64,000 bases of DNA from Adiantum capillus-veneris. Lineage: Eukaryota > Streptophyta > Polypodiopsida > Polypodiales > Pteridaceae. Under the pieces are notes generated by a model that had not been told where the DNA came from, searched no databases, and saw only the letters and a program-made list of their open reading frames with translations. Where the stretch lies: NCBI GenBank assembly GCA_014529385.2, contig CM043948.1, forward strand, positions 74,298,791 to 74,362,790. Reading direction: 5' to 3'. Below are positions 1 to 11,791 of this stretch, piece after piece; the stretch's first letter is position 1, and every line of letters starts with the position of its first letter. The translations under genes were made by a program, and so were the position numbers.

Positions 1-380
1 GGGAGAGGGAAGGAGAGTGTGGACGAGAGGGGAGAGATGAGGGAGGAGCGGGCCAGGGAGAGTGGTTAATGGGAAGAGAGGGGAGGTGGTTAGTCCGCCT
101 CCTTTGACAAACAAGAGGGAGAGAGAGTAGCTTGGTGAGGACGCGAGAGTGTGGACGAGAGGGGGGGATGAGGGAGGAAAGTGTGAGAGTGTGTGTAGGA
201 ATAATGAAAGAGAGAGAGGGAGAATCTTGTCCCATTGTATGGCGGACCTTAAGAGGGAGAAGCTTGTTTTATGCACCCATTGGGCTTGGTGACACAGGAA
301 CAAGGGAGAGAGAGAGAGATAGTGGATCCAAGCAAAAGAGAGAGAAACTTGTCCTCTGGTGATAATGGAGGAGGGATGGA
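1..380. repeat. Purine-rich low-complexity region with internal duplication
   Basis: The plus strand is dominated by G and A. A block around 13-47 (gtgtggacgagagg, then gatgagggaggag) recurs at about 144-179, an offset of about 131 bp, so this is a short degenerate duplication. Open frames here are low-complexity (R/E/G-rich) and I do not regard them as genes. Confidence 0.6.
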
Positions 381-1399
381 GTGAGTGTGGCCAAGATGGG
401 AGGCGACCCACTGCACGACGCAAGCATGGAAGGGGTGGTGGTGCATGTTAATTTTTTTAAAAAATCGGTTTCCTTGTATTATGCTCTCTCCCCGATTGGG
501 GTTGGTTCTTGCGGCTGCGGTTTCAAAAACGGCCATAGCCAAGCCTCTTGCAAAACACACACACACACACACCTCTTCATACACATCTCCTCTCCAAGAG
601 AATCCATGGCTAGAAACCATACCCATGCTTCCTATAACTTGATCTTCTTCTTCCCATTACACTCTCTCATAACCCCTAAGCTTTCCATAGCTGAATCTCT
701 CTTGCCTCTTTCCATTCTCTCATTCCAAGTAGCGCAATTGGTGGTCTTGAAGAGGGGGAGAGTTAACTACATCAACAAGCTTCTTCAATCACCCAAAGCA
801 AGGAAAGACTCTTACCATACACATACCAAGAAGTTGAGTTTCGAAGGATACTTCTATTATAAACAAGGGAGTTTCTTTTGTAAGATGATTCTCATTCGAA
901 GTAGGTTATCCCCTTCTTGCCAATTGGAAAACCCCAAACCCTTAAACCTCTCGTGGAGCTACAAAATTAATCCTCTCCATGGTAGCAAAGGTATGCTAGT
1001 AAATACCTTCTTAAATAAGAAATTTTTAATCATTCATACACTATTACATGAGCATTTTTCACTACACTAGCAAGTCCACTCTTAGGAACTTCACATTTTT
1101 TTAAACACTTACACTACCATGCATGGAAGGGTTTCACTCTTGTATAAGCACTCAAAGAAAGTTTCTTGATTATTTAGCTCAAGATTTCAATTTGGTTCAT
1201 TCCAAAGTTTTTTGTTTACCATGCATAGAGATCACACCATTGTAGAAAGCATATGCATTGTTCATTTCAAGTTTTCCTACTTGATGCCTTATGGATGGAA
1301 ATGATACAAAGGGACCAACATGGGATTCGTTGAAGTTGAGGTTAATTTGAAACTTACATTGTTGTATTTCTTAAGGACTTCTTTGTTTAAACACTAAAA
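381..1399. other. No supported gene; contains a short (CA)n run
   Basis: A 690-bp plus-strand frame spans 381-1070, but its first residues depend on a non-ATG start, it crosses a CA microsatellite at about 555-573, and the product matches no family I recognise. The pyrimidine-rich stretch 560-760 resembles a transcribed leader such as an LTR R-U5, without further support. The rest is AT-rich. Confidence 0.4.
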
Positions 1400-2827
1400 G
1401 AAAATAGGAACTAAGGGATTATAACTCAAGGAACTCACATTAAACTTCAACTAGGACTAAAAACTTTACCGAGAATATTTGACGTGGATACTCCTAGCAT
1501 AACATAGAAGATTTAAGTGTGAACTTTGTCTTACATGTTTGGAAAAGACCGACGTAGGTGTTTACTTGTGGGATGCCACGGGGGATGGTGGTCCTTTTTG
1601 GCTAGGATTGATAACCGTTGGTTTATGTTTTGAGCTGGGGTTCATTCATTGCCCTAGAAATGGGATTGAATGGGAGCGAGTCCTGACCGAGTGATAGGGA
1701 CCCGCGAATGCGTCTGAAAATTTCCCTAGACTGGATAGGTCTGATGCCAACGAGAAAAGGAGGAAGAAAAATGGATCCATGAAAGGATCTGGATAAGGAA
1801 GGAGGATGTGGTTTAGTTAAGGAACTCTTCTAACTGTTTGGTAAAAAGGAACCTTGGAAAGACTAGGAACTTAAATGGGCTATTCCGCTATTGTCTTCCA
1901 TCAGCTGGACCTTTGCTCTATTTCTTGGATTATTGATTTACAAAGAATCTAGAGTAGATTATTTTTGTAAGCCTTTCCCACACAAGATAAAGAAACATAA
2001 GATTTGAAAATTGTGTCAAGGTGCCGCCTTCACAAGTGGCGAAGGAGATAGGATACCAAAGTCCTGGGACGAGGATAGGGATATGCCTGGAAGAGTAAAT
2101 GTGATTGCTTGAAAGAGAACTAGATAATTTTACTAATACTAAAGAAAAAAGGAAGTAAAATATTCTAAAAAGGAAAATGGTGGGAACGACCTGATGCACA
2201 CTTTCAAGGGTATGCAATAGTTTGCATGCTGCTTTCAAATGCTTGAAATGTATTCTTGATTTGACATGTTTTGGGATATTGTTTTCTAGTATCATAGTAC
2301 TACCTTGGGAAGGTGCATTTACCAAACGGTTTGGTGGGTGGGTAGATTCTGGAGGGTTAATTTGTTGGCTTATGTTGTCCATTAAGCTAAGTCAAAACGG
2401 GATAAGGGATTCCGATCTAGGAGTGGGAATCAAACTTGGGAACGAGGATTTATGGTAGTTATTAAATACATGCATCTTAAGGGAATGCTCTGACAGTTGT
2501 GCTCGGCCATAACCGAGAAAAAAAGCGCCAATGACCTTAAACCAAGGGTGAATTAGAGAATACCCACCAATTGAACCTGGAAGGTTGAGTTTCCAGTTAG
2601 TTTGATGACTTTGATTGAAAAGTTTTAAGTAATAAGAAAAGACATTTTGGGGCTAAGGGATCCATATGAGAGAAAGTGAATGTTATCACCTCCTTGAGTT
2701 GGCATCAAAGAGTAGGAGGAGTCCTGTCTTGGGGTTGGTCTCAAGCGGGAGGAATGTCCAAAATCGTGGTGTATCCATTTGGAGATGGTGCAACCGATGG
2801 TCCTTGGCATGGCCCTCACACATGAGC

Positions 2828-2830
<3 letters not shown>
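1400..2830 (+). repeat. Repeat R, copy 1 (about 1.4 kb, diverged direct repeat)
   Basis: This stretch is recognisably the same sequence as 5730-7160, in the same orientation and block order. Matching landmarks are the block 'gggtatgcaa..gcatgctgc' (about 2209 against 6541), 'gtactacct.gggaagg' (about 2298 against 6623), 'ggtgggt.g...gattc.ggagggt' (about 2333 and 6658) and 'atggccctcacac' (about 2809 and 7139). The offset stays near 4.33 kb, so few large indels separate the copies. The pair could be LTRs of one old element or a segmental duplication; I saw no PBS or polypurine tract to decide. No coding content is recognised. Confidence 0.7.

Positions 2831-2910
<80 letters not shown>
2831..2910. 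repeat. (GA)40 microsatellite
   Basis: Uninterrupted GA dinucleotide run of 80 bp at the end of repeat R copy 1. The R/E-rich and S/L-rich frames crossing it are artefacts of the repeat. Confidence 0.98.
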
Positions 2911-2914
<4 letters not shown>

Positions 2915-4228
2915 TCCTTTTCCTCCACATATTAAATAGCCGTTATGAAAAAACCTTAGAGAGAGAGTGGGGTTGCTAGGGAGATGATGACATTCCTAGA
3001 GAGAGATCAATTTCTAAGGGGTTGCATCCATGAAAACTTTGAAAAGTGAGAGAGAATCTTTTGAAGCATCTGTTTTTCTATTGTGCCCTCTAGGTCATGA
3101 GGGATGTATATTTGTCTCACTAAATTCCTTGACTAAAATCAATTTTTTTCTTTTTGGATAGATATAAACCAATGATCACCAAATTTACCATGGCCAATGA
3201 CTTGCATCCCCAATGAGCTATATAGTACCCAATGAGCTATATAGTAGTTAATACTAAAAGACAATCGTCAATGCAAAACTCCAGAAAGACAATCAAAACA
3301 AAACATCCATACAAATTTTAAATTTTCACATCACAATCAAAATACTTAGAATGCAAATAGTGCACAATGGATTCACCATGTCAAAAAGGCAATCAAGTCT
3401 TTTGTCCCTAATCATCAAAGCGGTTTTTAGAAGACATCACCAACATAATAAAAAATTGCATGTAAATGCTCATCCCTAGTGTTTTGCTTCCTTGCTAGAA
3501 GTAACAGTTGTATAATAATCAGTCACAATCCTCTCATTAATATCCAAAAAAGCACACACATGACCTATAAGCATACAAGCTTTGGGTATGGGTGCAATGC
3601 CACATCCCAACTAAAGGTATGTTCCCCCTTAGGGCATAGTAACTCAAGGAAGCATGCAAGAAAGCTCTAACCTATCTCAACATTACCATGCCGCTGTAGC
3701 TCTCCTAGGCATGACAGAAAGGCACCTTTCTGGCACGTAATGTTTTGTGTTGCTTATTTTGGAGACAAAAAAAAAATGACATGAAAAAGAAAGATCTTGT
3801 ATCTTTCATTGGGAAAAAAAAGTATGGTATGCCATACACAAAAATGTATTTGTCCTCCTTTTCAAGAAGAGCATAGGACACTTTTCCAAAACTCAAAAGA
3901 AGCACCAAGTGAGCTTTCTACAAAGAATTCTAAGACTGAAATAAGAAAATTTTGGCATGCTATTTAATTTGAGTACAAGCTCTTGAAACCCAACTAGCAT
4001 GGTGAGATGTTAGTGCATTCCATTGGGGCTCTTGGTTTGTGTCTCAATATGTGGAAGGTGTTTTTGTTCCTACCACAATTTTGTGTGAAATGAAGCATGC
4101 AAGCAAGTGTGGACTACAAGAACCAAAATCTCACTGTACAAGGTGAAAAATGCAGACATGGAAATGGATATACTTTAGAATGTGAAGTACAATGCATATT
4201 TGAAAGGGGCGAGGACACCAATTTGCCC
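2911..4228. other. No gene seen; AT-rich spacer
   Basis: I see nothing functional. A short tandem duplication lies at about 3211-3246 (two copies of caatgagctatatagta). Short frames match no known family. Confidence 0.5.
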
Positions 4229-5030
4229 AAGTGTAAGGTCCCTCCCTAAACCCTAGAGCCATTCAGAAATTTTTCGGCCTAGAAAATAATTTAGAAAAAG
4301 TAAGACCGACAAAGATGTTATACGGACAATGAGACTTTACTCTAGAATGAAAAGACAAGGATATTTCAGATAAGAAATTACATCATCCTTATATTTTTCC
4401 TTTAAGATTAAGATTATTTTTATACTTCTTCATCAAAAGCCGCGTGGGAACTGATCTAGATCGAGAACTAGGAGAAAAAGGGACTAACTTAATTGAAAGA
4501 TAAAGTTAAGGGATAAGAACTAAGAAGAAAGTTGGGGTCCAATAGGAATTAAGAAGAGAATTGAGGTCCAATAGCATTTGAGAAGAGAATTTGGGGTCCA
4601 ATAGCATTTGACAAGAGAAATAGGGTCCAATAACATTTGAGAAGAGAATTTGGGGTCCAATAGAAATTGAGAAGAGAAATTGGGATCCAATAGGAATTGA
4701 GAAGAGAATTACACCCACCTTTTTCCTATATAAGCACCCCCTCTCCTTTGTATTTTGGAGACACATATTGCTAAACTACTTGCATATTTGCCATGCTCAA
4801 GATTACGCTTAAGTAAATCAAGGTTTCCATTAAACCTTGCTCTTGTTCTCTCCCTCTCTTGAAGGCCAAACCCTTGAGGGTTTTGTGAAGAAGCTCCTCT
4901 CTCCTTCCCGTTCACCATAAATTCCTTTCCTTCCTCCTTGAGCCTCACATCTCTTCAAGAAGGACTTCAACCCCACTTCCCTCTTGTTTAGAGGAGGTAA
5001 TCTTCATTTTAGTAGGATTAATTAATCCAT
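4229..5030 (+). promoter_or_regulatory. Promoter-like block, possibly LTR or 5' UTR
   Basis: A TATA-like element (ctatataag) lies at 4726-4734, directly after a 30-bp minisatellite. It is followed by about 250 bp of pyrimidine-rich leader-like sequence ending in a potential splice donor (gaggaggtaatc, about 4990). A TG-start motif (tgtaaggtccc) at about 4229 could be an LTR start, but no partner LTR was found. Which kind of promoter this is remains unresolved. Confidence 0.35.
4534..4715 (+). repeat. 30-bp minisatellite, about 6 copies
   Basis: The word 'gtccaata' with its context (ggggtccaatagcatttgag, then aagagaat) recurs at about 4537, 4566, 4596, 4625, 4655 and 4685 (last copy atccaata), a period of 29-30 bp. 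The array ends just upstream of the TATA-like element at 4726, a position where promoter repeats would act if the block is transcribed. Confidence 0.85.
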
Positions 5031-5065
5031 GTGTTTTAATACTAGGAAGGTTTATGTGCATCATT

Positions 5066-5630
5066 TTAGGTTTAAGCTTTAATGGTAACCTTGAAATTAG
5101 GGTTAAGTATTAATGGTAGCTATGCATCGTAAAGTTAGGCTTCAAAGGTAGATTTATACTCATAAGCTAAGCTTTAATGGTAACTTTGCATTTAGATGTA
5201 AGGTTTAGTGACTACCTTGCATTTTTAGTTTTTAAGCTTTAATGGAAACCTTGCAATTAGGGTCAAGTGATAAGAGTATCTATGCATCATAAAGTTAAGC
5301 TTCAAAGGTAGATTTACTCTCGTAAGCTAAGCTTTAATGGTAACTTTGCACTTAGGTGTAAGCTTTAGTGACTACCTTGTATTTTTAGGTTTTAAGCTTT
5401 AATGGAACCTTGCAATTAGGGTTAAGTGATAAGAGTATCTACGCATCATAAAGTTAAGCTTCAAAGGTAGATTTTCTCTCGTAAGCTAAACTTTAATGGT
5501 AACTTTGCACTTAGATGTAAGCTTTAGTGATTACCTTGCATTTTTAGGTTTAAGCTTTAATGGAAACCTTGCAATTAGGGTCAAGTGATAAGAGTATCTA
5601 TGCATCATAAAGTTAAGCTTCAAAGTTGGC
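5066..5630 (+). repeat. About 160-bp tandem repeat, 3.5 copies
   Basis: The marker 'aaagtta(a/g)gcttcaaag' occurs at 5131, 5291, 5450 and 5609, a period of 159-160 bp. Each unit also holds one or two 'aagctttaatgg(t/a)aac' words, so the unit probably arose from a shorter repeat. AT-rich, no coding content. Confidence 0.88.
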
Positions 5631-5729
5631 ATTTTCGAAGAGACATTAACCATCACATGCCTATGGCAAAAACTCGCTTGTATTTTCTAAATAAACTTGG
5701 TTGGTAGATAATTAATGAAAGTAGGAATT

Positions 5730-7160
5730 AAGGTTGATAAATGAATGAACCTATAAATTACCAACTAGGAGTTAAAACGGGATCTCGAGAGGTGATAGGG
5801 ATAGCCCATTGCAAAACATAGATTTAACTAGGAGTTTTGAAGATTGTCTGGAAATGACCGGGAACCAAGATGGATCTTCTTGGGGTCAATTTGATTGAAA
5901 GGTTGGCCCATTGAGAGGATTCTCTTGGGGAACTTGTCGGAGATTGACCCTTTTCGGCTAGGGCAGTGTAACCGGCAAGTTGTTATACCTAGGTCATTCA
6001 TGCCCGAGGGATAAGGGATGAATGGGTTTGTTTTATTTTTGCTCGGCCGGGTGAAGCACCCGCGGTATCTTATTGGAAATCAGCCATAATCCGGGTATGT
6101 CCTAATGCCAGTAGTTGGATGAGAAGGTTATACTCAGGGAGGATCATGTGAATTTAATTAAGAAAATTTGTTCGACTTGGTTGCTTAAAAAGGAACTGGA
6201 AAGGCTAGGAATATAGGGGCTATCCTGTGCATCTGTCACCAGATGGTGCTATACCTCTTGAAATAAAATGCTTAGGAAGGAATGATTAAATTACTTGATG
6301 AGCCTTTCCCAAACACTTAATTCTGGGAAATATTGTGAAGGTGATGCCATTTTGATGGCTTGTAACCGATTATCTTGGCCTGAATGGGGAGGTAAGATGA
6401 ATTGGTTGAAACTAAATGTGTTGCATGATTAGTTCGGAAACTAGTTACAAGCTAATTATAGCAGATAAAGAAAAGGAAATAAATTAAAAGTTTCTAAATA
6501 AAGATCTGGTGGAAACAACCAGATGAATTTCCCTGAACGAGGGTATGCAACAGATTGCATGCTGCTTGTTGTTTGATGATGTCTGATAGACTACTGTCTT
6601 CCTGATTTTGTAGTAGTTAAGTACTACCTCGGGAAGGGATTTTCATGAAATGGTTCGGTGGGTAGGCGGATCCGGAGGGTCAGATGGCTGGATGTTGATT
6701 TAAAAATTTCATGTTAAACGCTAGGACTACGTGGGATAAAAATGGGTAATTGGGGACGAGCGAGACCAGGTAGGATTGCAAGATCCCTCTTCTTAGCGGA
6801 AAGTGATAACTGCCGTGCCTGCTTGTCAGGAAAAAGGGGTTATCGCCATGAACCAAGGGAGAATAAGAAAGCAAGAGCAGATCCTCAAGTTTAAGATCAA
6901 GAGAATCAAGACTAAGGACCACGATTTTGGGTGCAGAAAGCTATCAAGGATAGACTGATTATGAGAAGCGGATAGAATCATTGAATGAAAGGATGTACCC
7001 CCTTGGGTTGGCATTCGAGATAGGTCGGAGTTCTGTCTGAATGTCGGTCCCAAGTGGGAGGGATACTTGCAGATAGATCTACGTCACTCCCTGGAACGGT
7101 TTGGAGGACTGAGGGAGGTGAGTAGGGTCGAGTCTGGGTATGGCCCTCACACCAAGGAGG
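5730..7160 (+). repeat. Repeat R, copy 2
   Basis: Diverged direct copy of 1400-2830 with the same landmarks in the same order. Unlike copy 1 it lacks the terminal GA run and continues into unrelated sequence after 'atggccctcacac' at about 7139. Confidence 0.7.
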
Positions 7161-7610
7161 CAAGATTTGTTGCATAGATTCAAGAAGGGAGGCACTGCTA
7201 CTACTTCCAGGACACGATTGGTATATCTGATTCCCATGTTGATGCAAGAGATGGATATTCACTTGCAAGAGATGCAATGATATCTCACTTTGTTTACCGG
7301 TATTGGTTTCACTTTTGGTTTCTCTGGTGGATTTTTTCCCATGTTTTCATCTATAGGAATATCTTGAAGAGGAATTTTGCTATCCCCTCTTCTGTATGTA
7401 TTTGCTCACTTCTCCCCATAGATGTGGTCGATTTCCAGTAACTTTGAGAGAGAAAGTGTGCATTGTATACGAGAAGACATGAGGCTTTTGGTGTCCATAA
7501 TTGTTGGTGTGGCCTTCCACTGAGATGGCACCACCCTAACCTCAGATTTTGTTTTGTGTTCTCCTATAAAAGATGGAAAATTTTATAGAGAGTGAGGTTT
7601 TCTCTCTTTC
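7161..7610. other. No gene seen; junction between repeat R and element B
   Basis: This spans the end of repeat R and the truncated downstream end of element B copy 1. I see no recognisable coding sequence, RNA gene or repeat. Confidence 0.4.
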
Positions 7611-8935
7611 AATGCTATAGACTTGGCATCTCCATATAGAGATGGTATGTCTCCTTGGTAAAACTCATGATCCATGTTGACTTCTAGGATAGGTGCTGAC
7701 TGTAAAGTAGCACTACCATCTTTGCAGTTTTTGATTGTTTCCCACAAGGATTGTGACCAAGCTCTTCCACTTTTGGAATTGACTGTATCCCTTGAGACCT
7801 GGCCTCATTCATTGTGTTTGCAACCACCCTCAGATCCAATGGATTTTCATTCCCCGTTTCAGTTGGTTCACCCATTTTGTTTTGTTTTAGTGCACTTTTG
7901 TTTTATTTTTTAGGTACATGCACTAGTTGCTCATGGATGTTCATTAGTTTTGGCTGCATTAGAGCTCGAGCTATCTCTATGAGCCATCTGCACATTTCCA
8001 ACCGTTTAATTTCAACTTTTGGATGCAAATATGTCAACAATCTTTGTTTCAATGTTTGGTTTTTTTCAGTCTCGCCTTGTAGGCTTGCATCGTGATATCT
8101 AAATGCTCATTAACTTTTTCTACCAAGACTGAATCTCCCAATGTTATTTTGGATTATTTTTCTTTCTTCATTTGTTTCCTATTTTCCTTTTCTTGTTTTA
8201 GCTGCTCTTTGGTTTATTGCAACTTGGTTTTTGTTTTGGTTCAGTCACCCATCTGACTAATTCTTGGTCTCTTGCAAGGTCATCTCTCAAACTCTCTTCT
8301 TGTCTTGGAGAACCTCTGATGTGTGATTTGACATCATTCTTGGCTCAAAGTTAGTAGAGATTGGAGTACCCTTGTATATATACCTTTCTAGGTCAATTAA
8401 ATAAAAAATTATGTACTCTCATCCATACTTATCCACCATCAAAACTTGCACTCCTTGGGCATCTGTATTACATGAATGCATAGAGGTCCTTATGGTACGT
8501 CAACTCTCTAGCACATGGTTCTACACACTTGTAGAAGAAGGTATGTTGATCCTTGTTTGTGAACCTATACAAGCCCTCATCAGAATAATCCATTAAAACT
8601 CTCATGGCTTCATTGGTTTTGATAAATCTCACATTTGGTTTTTTGATTAGAGTATGCCTTTCCTCTAGGTCTCCGTCGATTCTCATACTCAAAGGTATTG
8701 CAACGTTTCTTGCGGTTTGCATGTCTCTGGTGGTTAATGATTTGTCATGGTTAAGGCTCACTAAATACTCCCAAGATAGTCCTTGATAGACCCACCTTGG
8801 CTATCCCTTTTTTCCCCTGGCTAGGTCTCTCAAAAGTCAAGTCTTTGTGCCCCTTTGGTCTCTGGAATCTGGTCTTCGGTACCCTAAAATTTTGGAATTA
8901 GGAAACCTAATTTTTTTAAGCTTTAAATGTTTGGT
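7611..8935 (-). pseudogene. Element B copy 1: gag-region relic
   Basis: The clearest coding trace is 8468-8761 on the minus strand. A peptide containing FIKTNEAMRVL, then YR.TN and FYKCVEP..ELT.HK...AFM is shared with minus-strand 55045-55260, where the same residues appear with substitutions. DNA similarity between the two loci extends over about 8280-8930 against 54900-55590, with stops and small indels in both. The position, downstream of an LTR-like repeat (10231-11055) and a leader, suggests the N-terminal gag region of a minus-strand LTR retroelement. At 54657-54839, the next segment of copy 2, there is a W-F-x-S-L gag-like motif. No RT or integrase is seen here. The element appears truncated at about 7.3-7.6 kb, where other DNA begins. 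Confidence 0.55.
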
Positions 8936-9180
8936 GCGTCCTATCACTTGCAACAGTTTCTCTTGCCTTTACTTGGCTCAATTTGGAGTTGGGTATCAAA
9001 AGTTAGAGCAATTTTGGTGAACTGCACTTGAAATAGAACTCAAAACAGTCTCAAGACCAGGACACAGGAACTTTTTCTTGGATCTTGGTCTCCAAAAGGT
9101 ATTTTTATCTCAAACTTAAGATTTGGGATGTAAAGTATATCTATAGCTCATAAAGTCAGATATGCCCACTCTGAAGAGGT

Positions 9181-9200
9181 ACATGGATCGCGATCCATGT
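9181..9200. repeat. Perfect 20-bp palindrome, copy 1
   Basis: acatggatcgcgatccatgt equals its own reverse complement over all 20 bases. It is preceded by ggt and followed by tcctc. Confidence 0.95.
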
Positions 9201-9404
9201 TCCTCTGTCAAATTTTGAGAGTAGCTAGACGAGGTCATGCATAGGGTCTGTACCATTTTTTTACCAAATTTTGAGATTGGGGTACATGGATCACACTTTT
9301 GGTTAACTTTTTGCAATTTTTTGACAATATGCCTTTTGGGAAAGTTGTTTCAAATGATATCAGTTATCCAATGCTCCAATCTCAACCCCAAATGATGAAA
9401 AGGT

Positions 9405-9424
9405 ACATGGATCGCGATCCATGT
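9405..9424. repeat. Perfect 20-bp palindrome, copy 2
   Basis: The same 20 bases as 9181-9200, again preceded by aaaggt-like sequence; 224 bp downstream of copy 1. Confidence 0.95.
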
Positions 9425-9667
9425 TTGATAGCATTTTGGCATGAAACTTGGCCATCTGGTTGTGTATGCCCTCTAGATGTTAATGCCCAACTTTCTTTGA
9501 ATTTGGATAAAAAATCTCAAGATATATCCATGAAACTGTTGTTTCTGTTGTTTTTGCCTTATTAGCCAGTTTTGATGTGATTTTTGATTCTTTCTTGCAA
9601 ACAAACTTTATTAGAGAAATTTTCCACTTATGCAAAGTGCCATTGGTCACTTTTCTGTCTCTCAGGT

Positions 9668-9687
9668 ACATGGATCGTGATCCATGT
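9668..9687. repeat. 20-bp palindrome, copy 3 (one change)
   Basis: Differs from copies 1 and 2 by a single C-to-T at the centre (atcgtgat), and again is followed by tcctc. It lies 263 bp after copy 2. Confidence 0.95.
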
Positions 9688-10230
9688 TCCTCAACAAATC
9701 TTGATGAAACTTTTAAGATTGCTTCTGATAGGTATTCTAAGACCCTTGATCAACAAATTTTTGGTTTTAAATCATCTTTTAGGTCTCTACCATCAAATTT
9801 TCAGAATTTAAGAGCTGTGGTCGTTTTTGCCAAAATATGGTTTTTAGCCCTTTTTGCCCGGATCTTTGTAGCCTAATTTGATGGTGTGGGTTCCTACTTA
9901 CCCTACTTCTATGTGTTGAAAATAAACTAAGAGAAAAAATGAACAAAAGGATACAAATAAAGTCAAAATGGAAAACACTATGAAAGTAATGAGAAAATCA
10001 AGGAATGAAATACTTTTGGCTATTTCACTCACAACCCTCTTTACTCTCGAGAATAGATATAGCAAGTTCCCAACTTCTAGACTCTACCAAGCACTAAAAT
10101 TTGTGTCTAGATGATTCACTATTGAGGTATAAATGGAACGAAAAGACAAATCTTTGGAAAAGAACACTCTAAATACACACTAGGTCACTTACCATCTAAG
10201 GATCATTCCCTGGAAATGGCATTAGTATTA

Positions 10231-11055
10231 GTGGGTCACTGCAATCGGACGTCTACAACATAGCTGCCTGGCACACTAACATACTGTTAATACTCAGGGA
10301 AGCAACTGGGATGGGGCACGGAGACTTTTTGAGGTTGTCAGCTTTCAAGAAGTGAACATAACAAGAAAATGCATCAAATCAACAAGCAAATTATCACTCA
10401 ATGATTGAAAAACCTATCTATGTCCTTTCTCACCGCTCTAGATCATCACACCATTTCTGCACTTGAACGGATTCAAAATGCAACGAAAGGTCTAGGGACA
10501 CTATCCTACCAAGTCCCAAGTCCGGTCGCAATGAGGCAAGATACCAAAATCACGATCCATCATGATCAAGGTCATGAAAATTATAATAGAACTATTCAAA
10601 AAGGTCGCCCTATGGTCTAAAAACACTCTCCTATGGTCAAACCATCAAATTACAGTGATTTCAACTCTCAAATTTGAAGATTAAGCTCACTAATGCATAG
10701 TCATGAACCACAACAGAACTGACAATGCTTACAGTTGGTTGAAAGATCAAAGAAAGAAGAACATGATGCAAGTTTTGGAACTGAAATCGGATTATCCACT
10801 CATTAGAAAAGTTGATTACAACTTGATGCAGCTTAGTCGCTTAAGTGTACGTACATCATAGCTCTTTTCTCGTCAAAAGATAAGCCCCCTTTTCACATTA
10901 AGGTTATTTAATTTCATACCTAGGGCTTTCTAAATGGTCAGTGGCCGGTTCACATGGACCTTTACACATATCATGATAGAATTGCAACTCAGGGAATTGA
11001 CCTACTACTCTAAAAAAAGTACAAATGTGGTGTTCAGCTAAGTGTCCGGCTAGGT
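10231..11055 (-). repeat. Element B LTR-like repeat (A), copy 1
   Basis: Direct copy of 50657-51247. Shared blocks include 'acatagct', 'aatactcag.gaag..a..tggatggggcacggagact', 'atcactcaatgatt', 'taccaaaatcacgatccatcat', 'ttctaaatgg' and 'gtacaaatgtggtgtt'. Copy 2 lacks about 250-300 bp present here (about 10580-10900). Since copy 2 ends at a polypurine tract and a minus-strand gag relic lies on the low-coordinate side of copy 1, I infer that this is the 5' LTR of a minus-strand element. The exact LTR ends are not resolved. Confidence 0.55.
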
Positions 11056-11467
<412 letters not shown>

Positions 11468-11499
11468 AATGACTACCTTTTTTGTGGGAGATACCTAGT

Positions 11500-11580
11500 G
11501 TCTCCACGATTATAATGACTACTTGCACGCAAAAAATAGACATCGTTTGATACACTTACAACCACAAATAGCTCGTAGAT
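11500..11580 (-). repeat. Element X 3' LTR, distal piece
   Basis: The reverse complement matches plus-strand X sequence at about 56035-56130 (atctacgagctatttg, then gtgcaagtagtca). It continues the LTR piece at 17128-17573 once copia-1 is removed. Homology fades before the microsatellite at 11466, so the end of this LTR is lost or too diverged to place. Confidence 0.6.
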
Positions 11581-11585
11581 GCATT
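11581..11585 (+). repeat. copia-1 target site duplication (left)
   Basis: gcatt, directly before the 5' LTR; identical to 17123-17127 directly after the 3' LTR. Confidence 0.95.
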
Positions 11586-11777
11586 TGTTGGGGTATAAAG
11601 CCCAATGTGGTCGCCCAGGTAAGTGGGCGGGCTGCCAGGTATGTACACATATTCTTTTGTTAAAACCTAATAAGAACTCACTATGCTCTACACATTACAG
11701 TAGAGGGAGTTCACCATATCGTCGTGCTCTTCTTCTCACACTCTCTCTCGCGTCGCACTTCCGCTCGTACTCCTTCA
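11586..11777 (+). repeat. copia-1 5' LTR
   Basis: Starts tgttggggtataaagccc and ends cgtactccttca. It pairs with 16931-17122 with five mismatches and no gaps. A 'ggtataaagc' TATA-like string lies 6 bp into the LTR. Confidence 0.95.
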
Positions 11778-11779
11778 AC

Positions 11780-11791
11780 TGGTATCAGAGC
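11780..11791 (+). promoter_or_regulatory. copia-1 primer binding site (initiator Met tRNA type)
   Basis: tggtatcagagc, two bases after the 5' LTR, is the standard plant copia primer site complementary to the 3' end of initiator methionine tRNA. Confidence 0.93.

Larger units (their letters stand above)
8936..10230 (-). other. Element B copy 1: leader region between LTR and gag
   Basis: Non-coding stretch on the 5' side (minus strand) of the gag relic. It carries three near-identical 20-bp palindromes (9181-9200, 9405-9424, 9668-9687) and a half-site at about 9284. On the plus strand the palindromes translate to a repeated R-Y-M-D-R-D-P-C, which I treat as a consequence of the palindrome rather than as a protein repeat. 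Confidence 0.45.

Noticed and set aside
132-1070. Open frames up to 229 codons on both strands
   Set aside because: Non-ATG starts, low-complexity or CA-repeat content, overlapping frames on both strands, and no family resemblance.
2625-2935. R/E-rich and S/L-rich frames across the GA run
   Set aside because: Dinucleotide repeats are open in all frames; this is an artefact. The same applies at 11144-11555, 19447-19755, 29044-29378, 50147-50587 and 58872-59084.
9299-9876. Repeated peptide R-Y-M-D-R-D-P-C in plus-strand frames
   Set aside because: It follows from the palindrome repeats; the frames lack other protein features and lie antisense to element B.
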